The notes beneath the pieces were generated by a model, which searched no databases, was not told the DNA's origin, and saw only the letters and a program-made list of their open reading frames with translations. From positions 113,379-177,378 of the forward strand of contig NZ_LMBV01000005.1 in assembly GCF_001439925.1 (NCBI RefSeq): a stretch of 64,000 nt of DNA, read 5' to 3'. Made by a program: the position numbers and the translations under genes. The stretch comes from Peribacillus muralis. Lineage in GTDB: Bacteria > Bacillota > Bacilli > Bacillales > DSM-1321. Below are positions 34,292 to 42,877 of this stretch, in pieces (the first letter of the stretch is position 1; every line of letters starts with the position of its first letter).

Positions 34292-37200
34292 TTGGACATC
34301 AAGTTGAATCAAAAAATCATTAAAGACATGTGCGGGACCGTTTCCTTCAAAAGAGGAGAAGCCTTTCAGCGCACGAATAAAGTGACCCTCGAAAGCTACC
34401 GGCCTGATGGCTGTGAAGCAATTGTCGCTGGAAAAGAAACCTTTCATGTATCCATTGCAGTGGATGCTGACGGCGGTTTTAAATCGACTTGCTCCTGCCC
34501 TACGCTCGCGTCCTTTCAAAAGGAGTGTCAGCATATTGCAGCCGTACTGCTGTCTGTTTACGATCATCAGCGCCATGGGACAATCCCTGTTGGGGCAGGC
34601 ACAGCTCAGGCTGATGCGTCAGCGAATAAAAGGTTGTCCGAAGGATTGCTGACGCTTTTCAATAATCAGCTTGTGCGAAAAAGCGGGCATCAGCTTCATT
34701 TTGAAAACCGGCAGATGCTTGAAGCTGAGTTTACGCTAAAGCCAATTTCGATGGGCAAAAGGCAATATATGCTCGGTGTGGAGCTGAAAATCGGCTCTGT
34801 TCATGTAGCGGATGTTCGGGATTTCCTTAAGCGAGTACAAGAACGGAAACCAATTTTGCTGTCACAGTCATGTCAGTATGACCCGGAGCTCCATTGCTTT
34901 GAACGTGAAACGGACGCAGTGCTTCAGCAGCTCATGACCGTGATAGCGGATGAAAAAATCTATATGGACGCCATTGCCGACAAAGCTGAATACAAAATGG
35001 ATAATCACTTATTACTTTTGCCTCCTTCGTCCTTTACAAGACTGATTCCTATTCTGGTCAGTGCGCCATTGGTGAAGCTTGCTTATCGCGGCAATACGTT
35101 TCATCGTCTGCTAGTTTCCGGCGAGTCGCTTCCTTTACGGTTTGATTTTAACCAAAGCGTGGACAAAGGTTATCGACTGGATATTAAAGGGCTGAATGAG
35201 ATGATTGTCATGAATGCTTATACGATGGTTCTTTTTGGTGGGAGCCTCGTCCAGCTTGAATCCGAGGATTGCCAACGCCTCTCGGAATTGAAGCAAATGC
35301 TTGAAGATTCAGGGATGGATCAAATCCCCATCCATCATGACCAACTGGAATTATTCCTCGACAAGGTCGTGCCAGGCTTGAAAAGGCTTGGAGAAGTCCA
35401 TATAGCAAGGTCCATCAGTGAAAGATTTTTGGTGACACCGCTTGTGGCCAAGCTATTTTTGGATCGAGTAAAAAACAGGCTGCTTGCCGGATTGGAATTC
35501 CATTATGAACATATCGTGATCAACCCTTTAGAAAATCAGCAAGCAGGTGCAGCTTCGTTGCTCATAAGAGATGTGGAGAAGGAAGCGGAAATACTACAGC
35601 TTATGGAAGATGGACAATTCGCCAAGACGGACGGTGGCTATTTCTTGCATAATGAAGAGTTGGAGTATGAGTTTTTGTATCATATCGTCCCGAAACTCCA
35701 AAAGTTGGTCCAAATCTATGCCACGACAGCTATAAGAAACCGGATTTCCCGAGGAAATGCTGCACCGCGCATCAAGGTGAAAATCAAGAAGGAACGGACG
35801 GATTGGCTCGAATTCAAATTTGAAATGGACGCGATTCCTGATAAACAGATACGTGAGGTTTTGGCAGCGCTTGAAGAAAAGCGGAAGTATTATCGTTTAA
35901 GGAATGGGTCGCTCCTTTCCCTCGAAACGAGGGAGTTCGAGGAAATACAACGTTTTCTGAAGGCACTTCCCGTTCAGGATCAAGACCTGGAAAGCAGCTT
36001 GAACATGCCAATCGTAAAAGGGCTTCAGCTTCTCGATTCCGTGAACGACAGCGGGACATTCACGATGGAGGAATCATTCCATACGTTCCTCGAAAACATC
36101 AAGAATCCGAGTGGATTGGAATTCGCAGTGCCAAAGAGCCTGGAGCCGATATTGCGCGATTATCAAAAAAGCGGCTACAAATGGATGAAAATACTTGCCG
36201 AATACGGGTTCGGAGGAATTCTTGCAGATGATATGGGGCTAGGAAAAACATTGCAAAGCATCACGTTCATCGTATCGGAGCTGCCCGACATTCGTAAGAA
36301 AAAGCTCCCTGTCCTCATTGTCTGCCCCTCGTCACTATCTTATAATTGGTTGGCGGAATTCACTAAATTCGCGCCTGATATACAAGCAGTCATCGTTGAC
36401 GGCCACAAAACGGAGCGAGCAAAGCTCTTGAAGGAAGCGCTGGACATGGATGTCGTGATCACCACTTATCCGCTGCTGCGCAAGGATATCCTGTGGTTTG
36501 AGAAACAAGACTTTCATACGGTGTTCTTTGATGAAGCTCAGTCGTTCAAGAACCCCGGGACACAAACGGCACGAGCGGCGAAAAAGATAAAGGCGAGACA
36601 TCGCTTCGCGTTAACGGGCACGCCGATCGAGAATTCACTGGAAGAGCTCTGGTCACTTTTCCATGTCGTTTTCCCAGAGCTGTTCCTTGGGTTAAAGGAG
36701 TATAGCAACCTCTCGAGGCAGAAGATTTCCCGGAGAATCAAGCCCTTTATGCTGCGGAGGATGAAAGAGGACGTACTTGGCGAACTTCCGGGGAAAATCG
36801 AGTCGCTCGAATCGATGGAGCTGCTTCCTGATCAAAAGAAATTATACGGTGCCTATCTGGCGAAGCTTAAAGCTGATACGCTTAAGCATCTTGATAAGGA
36901 TACCTTCCGCAAAAACCGGATCAGGATTCTCGCTGGCTTGACCAGGCTGCGGCAAATTTGCTGTCATCCCGCCTTATTCGTGGACGGGTATACAGGCAGC
37001 TCAGCGAAGTATGAGCAGCTGATGCAAATTATCGAGGAATCGAAGCTTTCGGGAAGACGGGTACTGATTTTCTCGCAATTTACAAAGATGCTTCAAATCA
37101 TCGGCCGGGATTTAGCGAGTAGGGGACAAGACTATTTTTATTTGGATGGGCAAACACCATCAAAGGAACGAGTGGATGTCTGCAATCGATTTAACTCAGG

Positions 37201-37513
37201 AGAACGGGATATATTCCTCATTTCACTGAAAGCTGGAGGTACGGGGCTCAATTTAACCGGTGCCGACACGGTCATTCTTTATGACCTTTGGTGGAATCCG
37301 GCCGTTGAGGAGCAGGCTGCCGACCGAGCCCACCGAATGGGGCAGAAAAATGTGGTACAGGTCATCAAACTAGTTGCCAGGGGCACGATTGAAGAAAAAA
37401 TGAATGAGCTTCAAGAGAAGAAAAAACAGCTGATCGGGGAAATCATCGACCCTGGGGAGGTGTCATCATCCGCACTTACAGAAGAGGACATTAAGGAAAT
37501 TCTGATGATATAG
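34292..37513 (+). CDS. SWIM zinc finger SNF2-family helicase
   Basis: A 1073-residue DNA-dependent ATPase. An N-terminal SWIM zinc finger (about residues 50-90) has the CxC...CxH pattern in CSCPTLASFQKECQH. A long middle region of unknown fold follows. The SNF2 motor occupies about 620-1060: Walker A in ILADDMGLGKT, the DEAQ box in FFDEAQSFKN, LTGTPIEN, then the helicase C lobe with LISLKAGGTGLNLT and DRAHRMGQ. Such proteins remodel protein-DNA complexes; bacterial members are poorly studied (B. subtilis YwqA is related). The TTG at 34292 follows AGGAGGGAGG at eight bases. It is monocistronic. Confidence 0.9.
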   Translation: MDIKLNQKIIKDMCGTVSFKRGEAFQRTNKVTLESYRPDGCEAIVAGKETFHVSIAVDADGGFKSTCSCPTLASFQKECQHIAAVLLSVYDHQRHGTIPVGAGTAQADASANKRLSEGLLTLFNNQLVRKSGHQLHFENRQMLEAEFTLKPISMGKRQYMLGVELKIGSVHVADVRDFLKRVQERKPILLSQSCQYDPELHCFERETDAVLQQLMTVIADEKIYMDAIADKAEYKMDNHLLLLPPSSFTRLIPILVSAPLVKLAYRGNTFHRLLVSGESLPLRFDFNQSVDKGYRLDIKGLNEMIVMNAYTMVLFGGSLVQLESEDCQRLSELKQMLEDSGMDQIPIHHDQLELFLDKVVPGLKRLGEVHIARSISERFLVTPLVAKLFLDRVKNRLLAGLEFHYEHIVINPLENQQAGAASLLIRDVEKEAEILQLMEDGQFAKTDGGYFLHNEELEYEFLYHIVPKLQKLVQIYATTAIRNRISRGNAAPRIKVKIKKERTDWLEFKFEMDAIPDKQIREVLAALEEKRKYYRLRNGSLLSLETREFEEIQRFLKALPVQDQDLESSLNMPIVKGLQLLDSVNDSGTFTMEESFHTFLENIKNPSGLEFAVPKSLEPILRDYQKSGYKWMKILAEYGFGGILADDMGLGKTLQSITFIVSELPDIRKKKLPVLIVCPSSLSYNWLAEFTKFAPDIQAVIVDGHKTERAKLLKEALDMDVVITTYPLLRKDILWFEKQDFHTVFFDEAQSFKNPGTQTARAAKKIKARHRFALTGTPIENSLEELWSLFHVVFPELFLGLKEYSNLSRQKISRRIKPFMLRRMKEDVLGELPGKIESLESMELLPDQKKLYGAYLAKLKADTLKHLDKDTFRKNRIRILAGLTRLRQICCHPALFVDGYTGSSAKYEQLMQIIEESKLSGRRVLIFSQFTKMLQIIGRDLASRGQDYFYLDGQTPSKERVDVCNRFNSGERDIFLISLKAGGTGLNLTGADTVILYDLWWNPAVEEQAADRAHRMGQKNVVQVIKLVARGTIEEKMNELQEKKKQLIGEIIDPGEVSSSALTEEDIKEILMI

Positions 37514-37572
37514 GAAGGAGGGAGCAAGAAGCTGGCATGGCAGCTTCAGCTTCCGTCATAGCCCTTTCCTTG

Positions 37573-37603
37573 AAGGCCGCCCTAAGAGTGGGTGGCCTTT
37601 TTT
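37573..37603 (+). terminator. Intrinsic terminator after the SNF2 gene
   Basis: AGGCCGCCC pairs with GGGTGGCCT around a short loop (one G-T pair) and is followed by six T residues. A second GC-rich imperfect hairpin with CGCGCGGC-like arms follows at about 37625-37700 and looks like an intergenic repeat. Confidence 0.85.
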
Positions 37604-37783
37604 GCATCGTTGTTTTTAGAGGGCGATGCGCAATCATAGAACAGCGGCTCGCTGAAGCTACGCCTTTTAGAGGCTGCCGCGCGAAGGCTGATGTTTGAAT
37701 CAAACTTTCACGACTTTTATAAAGATTTCTATACCCCTTTTATTTAAATAAACTATTAAGTAGGTATTTGCAATATTAATTAT

Positions 37784-38104
37784 TTACACCTCTCCTTTTT
37801 CTAGTTTTTTGTTTAAAAGTACATAATCACTTTTATTAAAGGTTATCGCTACTCGATCTAATCTATCTCCATTTGGGTACAAATATAATTGTTGATTGAA
37901 TTTTATACCTAAAGGTACAATTGTCCGCTGGATAAGATCTAAAATTTTGAAACATTCTAAATCTACTCCTTCTTTTAAATGATTTTTAACATGAATTATT
38001 ACAAAGTCATCAATATATTCAAATCTAGGTTTTCGTGGTGAAATATTTTGAGCTTTACATAGTCTTTTTAATAAATCATGATAATAGTCATGTTTTTGTG
38101 CCAT
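37784..38104 (-). CDS. Hypothetical protein in AT-rich islet
   Basis: A 106-residue soluble protein of unknown function. It has no signal peptide or membrane segment; the charge is mixed, with a basic middle (KAQNISPRKPRFEYIDDF) and a beta-rich second half. The start at 38104 is chosen because GAGGTGG lies six bases upstream; the longer frame from 38125 overlaps that site. It diverges from the secreted-protein gene with only 74 bases between, and the pair plus the intergenic DNA are visibly more AT-rich than neighbouring genes, suggesting a recent acquisition. An immunity or regulatory role toward the neighbour is possible but not shown. Confidence 0.6.
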   Translation of the reverse strand: MAQKHDYYHDLLKRLCKAQNISPRKPRFEYIDDFVIIHVKNHLKEGVDLECFKILDLIQRTIVPLGIKFNQQLYLYPNGDRLDRVAITFNKSDYVLLNKKLEKGEV

Positions 38105-38178
38105 TTGAACCACCTCATACTTCAATTTCTGTTATTAGTATAGTGTAAATACAATATATAGTAAAATAGGTTTATTTT

Positions 38179-38724
38179 ATGAGGTGTTTTTTATTATCAG
38201 CACTTTTCATGCTATTTTCGTTAGTTTTAGTTACTCCAGCATTTGCAAGTGATGAAACAGCTAATCAAAAATCTCAAACAGGTGAAATTATCTATGAAGA
38301 TGATGAAATTAAAGTTGTAGACTTTGGAAATGACCCAGAAATTTCTGAGGCTATTTTTGATCATCCCGATAGTGAAGTAAATGGAGCAAAGATAGATATA
38401 GTCCCGTTTTCATCAGTTAATGGACCTGGAGGGAGATCGAGTATCGTGGCAAGTAATACAGGGAGAAGTGTATATTGGTCTGTTAAACCTGCCACTTTAT
38501 GGCCGTATCATTTTTCAGGTGTTGTAAAATTAAGATATCATTCTGGTTTTAAGAGAGATGCACCTGTAGGAAGTATGGGAGCCTTGGGTCAAACTGTTAG
38601 TGGTGGTGTAACAATGAAGAAGAATAATGGTGGAGTTGCTTATCTTTCAGGTACAGCATATGCATTAAGTCGTGATAAATATAGAGTATTACCAGGAGTT
38701 AACACTTCATTTAGACCGAATTAA
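38179..38724 (+). CDS. Hypothetical secreted protein in AT-rich islet
   Basis: A 181-residue protein with a clear signal peptide (residues 1-24, ending PAFAS). An acidic stretch (about 25-75, rich in Asp and Glu) is followed by a basic, Gly- and aromatic-rich C-terminal region (about 80-181) containing SVYWSVKPATLWPYHFSG and SGTAYALSRDKYRVLPG. An acidic leader ahead of a compact basic domain resembles a pro-region, but no family was recognised. There is no strong ribosome binding site before the ATG. A perfect hairpin terminator follows the stop. Confidence 0.6.
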   Translation: MRCFLLSALFMLFSLVLVTPAFASDETANQKSQTGEIIYEDDEIKVVDFGNDPEISEAIFDHPDSEVNGAKIDIVPFSSVNGPGGRSSIVASNTGRSVYWSVKPATLWPYHFSGVVKLRYHSGFKRDAPVGSMGALGQTVSGGVTMKKNNGGVAYLSGTAYALSRDKYRVLPGVNTSFRPN

Positions 38725-38735
38725 TATTCAAACAG

Positions 38736-38775
38736 AAAGTAAAAAATCGATTGCTAAGAATCGATTTTTTACTTT
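38736..38775. terminator. Bidirectional terminator in the islet
   Basis: AAAGTAAAAAATCGATT pairs perfectly with AATCGATTTTTTACTTT around a six-base loop. A and T runs within the arms let it act on either strand. Confidence 0.85.
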
Positions 38776-38806
38776 CACATTTCTATTCAAGGAGGAGGAG
38801 ATCAAT

Positions 38807-38887
38807 ATGGTTCAAATTGAAATAACAAGGAATGGAAAGTTACAATCAATCATTGATCAAAAAGAAGAAAACTTCTATTTAAAATGA
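38807..38887 (+). CDS. Very short ORF with a strong ribosome binding site
   Basis: A 26-codon frame, starting MVQIEITRNGK and ending ENFYLK, is preceded by AAGGAGGAGGAG at ideal spacing. A second 20-codon frame (MRLFRRKKISLK) overlaps its stop in an ATGA junction. Either this is a real small peptide, or the 5' stump of a gene whose remainder was lost next to the convergent ykkD gene. No similarity was recognised. Confidence 0.4.
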   Translation: MVQIEITRNGKLQSIIDQKEENFYLK

Positions 38888-38950
38888 GACTATTTCGCAG
38901 AAAGAAGATATCGCTGAAAATAATGATTTTTAAAGAAAGATATTGAATAT

Positions 38951-39265
38951 CTAGGAAACGAGTTTCAAGCCGACAGCTGAACAGAGCACCATCGCTATAA
39001 AAACGACCCTCCGCCAATCTTTGGATTCGCCATATAGGAGCATCCCGATTATCGCTCCGCCAGAAGCGCCAATTCCAGTCCATATCGCATAGGCCGTTCC
39101 CATCGGCAAAGTTTGCATCGCATAAGCAAGAAATAGGAAGCTTGCACCGAATCCGATGAATAACAGCGTTAAGGATTGCCAATTCCGGTCTTTATGCAGT
39201 TTATTGATCATCGCAACGCCAAACATTTCACATAGACCCGCTAAGATTAAAGAAATCCAAGCCAT
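38951..39265 (-). CDS. ykkD: SMR-family exporter subunit, YkkD-like
   Basis: A 104-residue small multidrug resistance protein with four membrane helices. It starts [17 protein letters not shown], with the essential membrane Glu at residue 13, and contains the family stretch PMGTAYAIWTGIGASGGA and ends CSAVGLKLVS, close to B. subtilis YkkD. It pairs with the upstream gene product in a heterodimer. The two genes overlap by one base (TAATG). Paired SMR genes behind a guanidine-I riboswitch export guanidinium, so that is the likely substrate; drugs were the first reported substrates of YkkCD. Confidence 0.9.
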   Translation of the reverse strand: MAWISLILAGLCEMFGVAMINKLHKDRNWQSLTLLFIGFGASFLFLAYAMQTLPMGTAYAIWTGIGASGGAIIGMLLYGESKDWRRVVFIAMVLCSAVGLKLVS

Positions 39266-39606
39266 TAAGATTCATCCCCTTTTGCAGCTTTATCATCGGT
39301 CACTACCTTTAAACCGATTACCCCTCCTAATAATAGGAGGATCAATAGCGTTTTACTTAACTTGAATGATTCTCCAAAGAAGATAATTTCAGATAAAACG
39401 GTTCCAGCTGTCCCCATCCCTACAAAAACGGCATAAACCGTTCCGACGGGAAGCTTTCGTCCAGCCATGATCATTAAATAAAAACTGATGATGATGGAAA
39501 TGATCGTTCCGCTCCAAGTCCAAAAGCCATCAGCATGTTTTAAGCCAATCACCCAAAAAACTTCAAAAAAAGCTGCAATGAATACTTTAATCCAGTTGAT
39601 ATTCAT
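39265..39606 (-). CDS. ykkC: SMR-family exporter subunit, YkkC-like
   Basis: A 113-residue SMR protein with four helices, partner of the following gene. Features are [21 protein letters not shown] with the essential Glu, [21 protein letters not shown] and [12 protein letters not shown], matching B. subtilis YkkC. The start at 39606 has GGAGGTG eight bases upstream; an 11-codon extension has none. It lies immediately downstream of a guanidine-I riboswitch, which should turn on expression when guanidinium accumulates. Confidence 0.9.
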   Translation of the reverse strand: MNINWIKVFIAAFFEVFWVIGLKHADGFWTWSGTIISIIISFYLMIMAGRKLPVGTVYAVFVGMGTAGTVLSEIIFFGESFKLSKTLLILLLLGGVIGLKVVTDDKAAKGDES

Positions 39607-39643
39607 GAAATACACACCTCCGCTATTATTCTTTACCAAAAAA

Positions 39644-39772
39644 ACAAAAAAAGCCTAAGAGATTACTGTTAAACAGTTTCTCCCAGGCTTTTATCCTTCC
39701 GTGACACAGCAAGCTGTGAGTTTTCTCTCGGACCAGGCCAGCACTTACACGTGCTGCGGAACCCTAGAAAAC
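39644..39772 (-). promoter_or_regulatory. Guanidine-I (ykkC) riboswitch with terminator
   Basis: Read on the minus strand, the conserved aptamer blocks appear in order: CTAGGGTTCCG (39767-39757), GGTCCGAGAGAAAAC (39734-39720), CACGGAAGGATAAAAGCC and GGGAGA (about 39703-39679). The AGCCTGGGAGA segment can alternatively pair with CTCTTAGGCT followed by a long T run (39668-39644), giving a terminator that overlaps the aptamer 3' strand. Guanidinium binding would stabilise the aptamer and allow read-through into the ykkC-ykkD pair. The adjacent promoter was not resolved. Confidence 0.93.
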
Positions 39773-39872
39773 ATTTGACGTATGCAATTACCTTACATTA
39801 TACATACTTTTTGAACTTACTCAAGAGAAAAATAATCAAATCAAGTAACCGCTTCATGATAAAAAGCACCAA

Positions 39873-40844
39873 TCAGGCACTAACTGTCCGTTTTCGGGAT
39901 GAACCTTCTTTTTTATGTGATACATAGCTATGCAGGATCATTCCAATGATAACGATGAAGATGCCGAACCACGATAAAAGCGAAGGAATTGGTAAAGCAA
40001 GAAACAGTAATTCGCCAGCTAAGGCAAAAAGCACTTCCATCGATTGAGTGGCTTCAACGGAAGCTAATTTCTGCATATTTCCACGGACCATATCGGTCGC
40101 CTTGAAAAAAAGGACGGTCGCAAAAACGCCGGAAAACAGGGCTACCAAAAGGGATTGAAAGCTCTGCATCTTCGTTGGGGCGCCTACTGTCATGAAACCG
40201 TAAATGGAAAGCAGGAACCAAAATGGCAGACTTGCCAAAGTCATGCCTAATACCCGTTGATAGGCATCGAGCCGCCCTTCTGAAACCTCCATCATTTTAC
40301 GATTGCCCAAAGGATACGCGAAAGAGGCGATGATGATTGGGAGCACGCCTAACCAAAGGTTAGCCATCGAAATATGCTTCGTATGCTCCAGCTGCATAAG
40401 GATGATACCGAGCAGGATGATCATTGACATGAAGAGCCCTTTTACGGAAATCTTCCCTCTTTGTTTTTCAAGCCCATTTTTCTTTTGGACATTTTTAAAA
40501 AAAAGCGGCGCAAGTAAAGCACCCGAAATGATCGTGATTTGCCAAGTGCCGGCGACCAGCCAACCTGGTGAGTAGGCGGATGCAAAGCAAAGGGGAGCAT
40601 AAAATAACCCGAAGCCTACAAAGCTCCATAGCAACCAAGGTCCCGGCCGTTCTCTCATCACACGCAAAAGGGGAAGCAAGTTTTTTCTGCTTAAAACGAT
40701 ACACAATAGAAATGGCACCATGAAGAAATACCGCAGCGAAGCACTCCAAATCCAACTTCCACCGGACAATTCCATCGCCTGATTCAATACGAACGTGAAC
40801 GCAAAGAAGAAAGCTGAACAAATACCTAATATAATCGGTCGCAA
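39873..40844 (-). CDS. EmrE-like multidrug resistance/DMT transporter
   Basis: A 323-residue membrane protein of the drug/metabolite transporter superfamily, EmrE-like branch (PF13536 type), with about ten membrane helices in two repeats. The frame extends further upstream, but the TTG at 40844 is chosen because GAGGTGAG lies six bases before it and the protein then begins MRPIILGICSAFFFAFTFVL, a typical first helix. It lies upstream of, and in the same orientation as, the guanidine riboswitch unit, but has no visible riboswitch of its own. Substrate unknown. Confidence 0.75.
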   Translation of the reverse strand: MRPIILGICSAFFFAFTFVLNQAMELSGGSWIWSASLRYFFMVPFLLCIVLSRKNLLPLLRVMRERPGPWLLWSFVGFGLFYAPLCFASAYSPGWLVAGTWQITIISGALLAPLFFKNVQKKNGLEKQRGKISVKGLFMSMIILLGIILMQLEHTKHISMANLWLGVLPIIIASFAYPLGNRKMMEVSEGRLDAYQRVLGMTLASLPFWFLLSIYGFMTVGAPTKMQSFQSLLVALFSGVFATVLFFKATDMVRGNMQKLASVEATQSMEVLFALAGELLFLALPIPSLLSWFGIFIVIIGMILHSYVSHKKEGSSRKRTVSA

Positions 40845-41140
40845 TGGACTCACCTCAATCTGTTTTACGAGCCAGTAATTAGCCAAGACTCTGGGATAAA
40901 ATAGTTGCAATCTACCTAAATTTTGCTTTATAAGTGAAAGAAAATCAACAGGATTCTAATCCAAGCGACATGCTTGTTTTGTTGGTGCAAAAAGGAAGCG
41001 TTCTCATATTTATATTTAATTTTCCAATAAATTCTATAAGAAAGGAGTATGAATGCTGCCATGACGGAGTTTACGAATATATGAATGTCATATATTCAAA
41101 AAAATCATCTAGAGGTAGATAATATCCGAAGATACGAGAA

Positions 41141-41203
41141 TTGACGAATATGGCAGGGAGTGGTATCTTATTAGAGGTGCAAATAATGTCGAATGCTGAC
41201 GAA
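41141..41203 (+). promoter_or_regulatory. abrB promoter with three Spo0A boxes
   Basis: TTGACG (41141-41146), 17 bases and TATCTT (41164-41169) form a plausible sigma-A promoter. Spo0A boxes (TGnCGAA) occur at 41142-41148, overlapping the -35, and in tandem ten bases apart at 41187-41193 and 41197-41203, about +11 to +27. Tandem 0A boxes downstream of the start point are how Spo0A~P represses abrB in B. subtilis. Confidence 0.85.
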
Positions 41204-41249
41204 ATATTTAGATGCAACATTCGCAAGAAAATGAGTGGGGTAAAATAAA

Positions 41250-41534
41250 ATGAAATCTACAGGTATTGTACGTAAAGTTGACGAACTAGGACGGGTAGTC
41301 ATTCCGATTGAATTACGCCGGACATTAGGAATTAAAGAAAAAGACGCTTTGGAGATTTATGTCGAACAAGACCGTATAATCCTTCAAAAATATAAACCAA
41401 ACATGACTTGTCAGGTAACAGGCGAAACATCCGATGACAATATGAAACTTGCTGACGGAAAACTAATCCTTAGCTCTGAAGGTGCTGAACTTCTAATCAA
41501 GGAAATTCAAGCTAGCCTGGAAACCGCTAAATAA
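41250..41534 (+). CDS. abrB: Transition-state regulator AbrB
   Basis: A 94-residue DNA-binding protein almost identical in its N-terminal half to B. subtilis AbrB (MKSTGIVRKVDELGRVVIPI). The swapped-hairpin AbrB fold spans residues 1-53 and the C-terminal half drives tetramer formation. AbrB represses post-exponential genes during growth; its own repression by Spo0A~P relieves this. Three Spo0A boxes upstream support the assignment over the paralogue Abh. GTGGGG precedes the ATG. It is monocistronic and followed by a terminator. Confidence 0.93.
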   Translation: MKSTGIVRKVDELGRVVIPIELRRTLGIKEKDALEIYVEQDRIILQKYKPNMTCQVTGETSDDNMKLADGKLILSSEGAELLIKEIQASLETAK

Positions 41535-41553
41535 TAAAGATAAAAGCAATCCA

Positions 41554-41587
41554 AGTGTAGGGAAATCACATTTCCCTACACTTTTTT
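41554..41587. terminator. Terminator between abrB and the GNAT gene
   Basis: AGTGTAGGGAAAT pairs with ATTTCCCTACACT around CAC and is followed by TTTTTT. It lies between convergent genes. Confidence 0.92.
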
Positions 41588-42027
41588 CAGATGGTGGAGA
41601 AATGGTAAAAATAATTCGATTCACGGGCAAAGCCTAATTTTTCATATAGGCGCTGTGCCTGAACATTTTCTTTACCTGTCTCAAGTGAAACTCCTTTCGC
41701 GCCTGTTTCCTTTGCGAAAGTGATCGCCGCCTTCAATAACGCCTCGCCAAACCCCTTTTTACGAACAGACTCCTTCACGAATAAATCATTCAATATCCAC
41801 GAACGCCGCAGGCTCACGGATGAAAAGGAAGGATACAATTGAACAAATCCAACAGCAGCTTCCTCTTCAAAGGCCATGAATACGACAGACTCCCCATTCA
41901 CCAGCCTTTCACTCAAAAACCCTCTCGCAGAAACCGGATCGGACGCCTGCTCATAAAACACCCTGTACGAATCAAAAAGACCTGTTAGAGATTCTAGCTC
42001 ATCCAATGTAGCTCTCTTAATATTCAT
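41587..42027 (-). CDS. GNAT-family N-acetyltransferase
   Basis: A 146-residue acetyltransferase with the acetyl-CoA-binding motif VRKKGFGEALLKAA (R/Q-x-x-G-x-G/A form) and the C-terminal YEKLGF motif. The start at 42027 is preferred because GAGGTG lies six bases upstream. Members transfer acetyl groups to small amines, antibiotics or protein N-termini; the substrate is unknown. It converges on abrB and appears to be a single-gene unit. Confidence 0.82.
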   Translation of the reverse strand: MNIKRATLDELESLTGLFDSYRVFYEQASDPVSARGFLSERLVNGESVVFMAFEEEAAVGFVQLYPSFSSVSLRRSWILNDLFVKESVRKKGFGEALLKAAITFAKETGAKGVSLETGKENVQAQRLYEKLGFARESNYFYHFSTI

Positions 42028-42324
42028 ATAAGACACCTCAAATTCTTAGAATACTCCCAATTTACCATTTGTTAGCACATAAAGACATACTTCATACTCA
42101 TTTGGGCAATTTACTCGTGAATTGGTTGCATGCCTCGTTATTTTAGAATTTATTTATTGAGAATGTTAGGCTTACATGAAAGTATAGCTCAATCCTTTTT
42201 AAGAAGGATTTTCATTAGTTAAATTTAGTGGGGAAAGTATCACGATCCTAGTAAAGGATTTGTCAGCACCGATAAAGAATATATACTGAATGCTATTTTT
42301 ATCTAAAATCAAGGGGGAATGAAG

Positions 42325-42843
42325 ATGGACGTAAGATACCCGATTGGTACGTTTCAATACGACGGGGAAGTTACGAATGGTGTGGCCGAGGGATGGATCA
42401 GGGAGATTGAAGCTTTGCCTGGGTTGCTGCGGGAGGCCGTATGTAACATGGAAGATGAACAGCTTGGTACCGCTTATCGGCCGGGAGGATGGACGGTGCG
42501 CCAAGTGGTGCATCATGTTGCCGATAGTCATATGAATGCGTTTATTCGCTTTAAATTGGCCCTTACGGAAGAAAGCCCGGTCATTAAACCGTACGAAGAG
42601 GGGCGATGGGCAGAGCTGCCTGATTATGATTTGCCAATTGAAGTTTCTCTATCATTAATCGAAAGTGTACATAAGCGAATGTGCAAACTCTTATCTGGTC
42701 TTCATGCAGACGATCTGAAACGGACATTCATCCATCCTGATTCAGGAGAGGTTACTATCCGGGAGAATATCGGCATTTATGCATGGCACGGCCGCCATCA
42801 TCTTGCTCATATCACTTCTTTATCAAAGCGCCAGGGATGGTGA
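42325..42843 (+). CDS. bstA: DinB-family bacillithiol transferase, YfiT/BstA-like
   Basis: A 172-residue four-helix metalloprotein of the DinB/YfiT family. It resembles B. subtilis YfiT/BstA throughout, including RYPIGTF, PYRDGGWTVRQVVHH-like YRPGGWTVRQVVHHVADS and HHLAHITSLS. The three metal ligands would be His in VVHHVADSH and the two His in GRHHLAHI. Such proteins are S-transferases for bacillithiol, the Firmicutes thiol. The ATG at 42319 overlaps the AAGGGGGA site; the one at 42325 has good spacing. Confidence 0.85.
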   Translation: MDVRYPIGTFQYDGEVTNGVAEGWIREIEALPGLLREAVCNMEDEQLGTAYRPGGWTVRQVVHHVADSHMNAFIRFKLALTEESPVIKPYEEGRWAELPDYDLPIEVSLSLIESVHKRMCKLLSGLHADDLKRTFIHPDSGEVTIRENIGIYAWHGRHHLAHITSLSKRQGW

Positions 42844-42877
42844 GTATATCCATTTTTGCTGAAAGGTTGTGAGCACG

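Noticed and set aside
40934..41122. Small open frame upstream of abrB
   Set aside because: It has no ribosome binding site and overlaps the region that leads into the abrB promoter.
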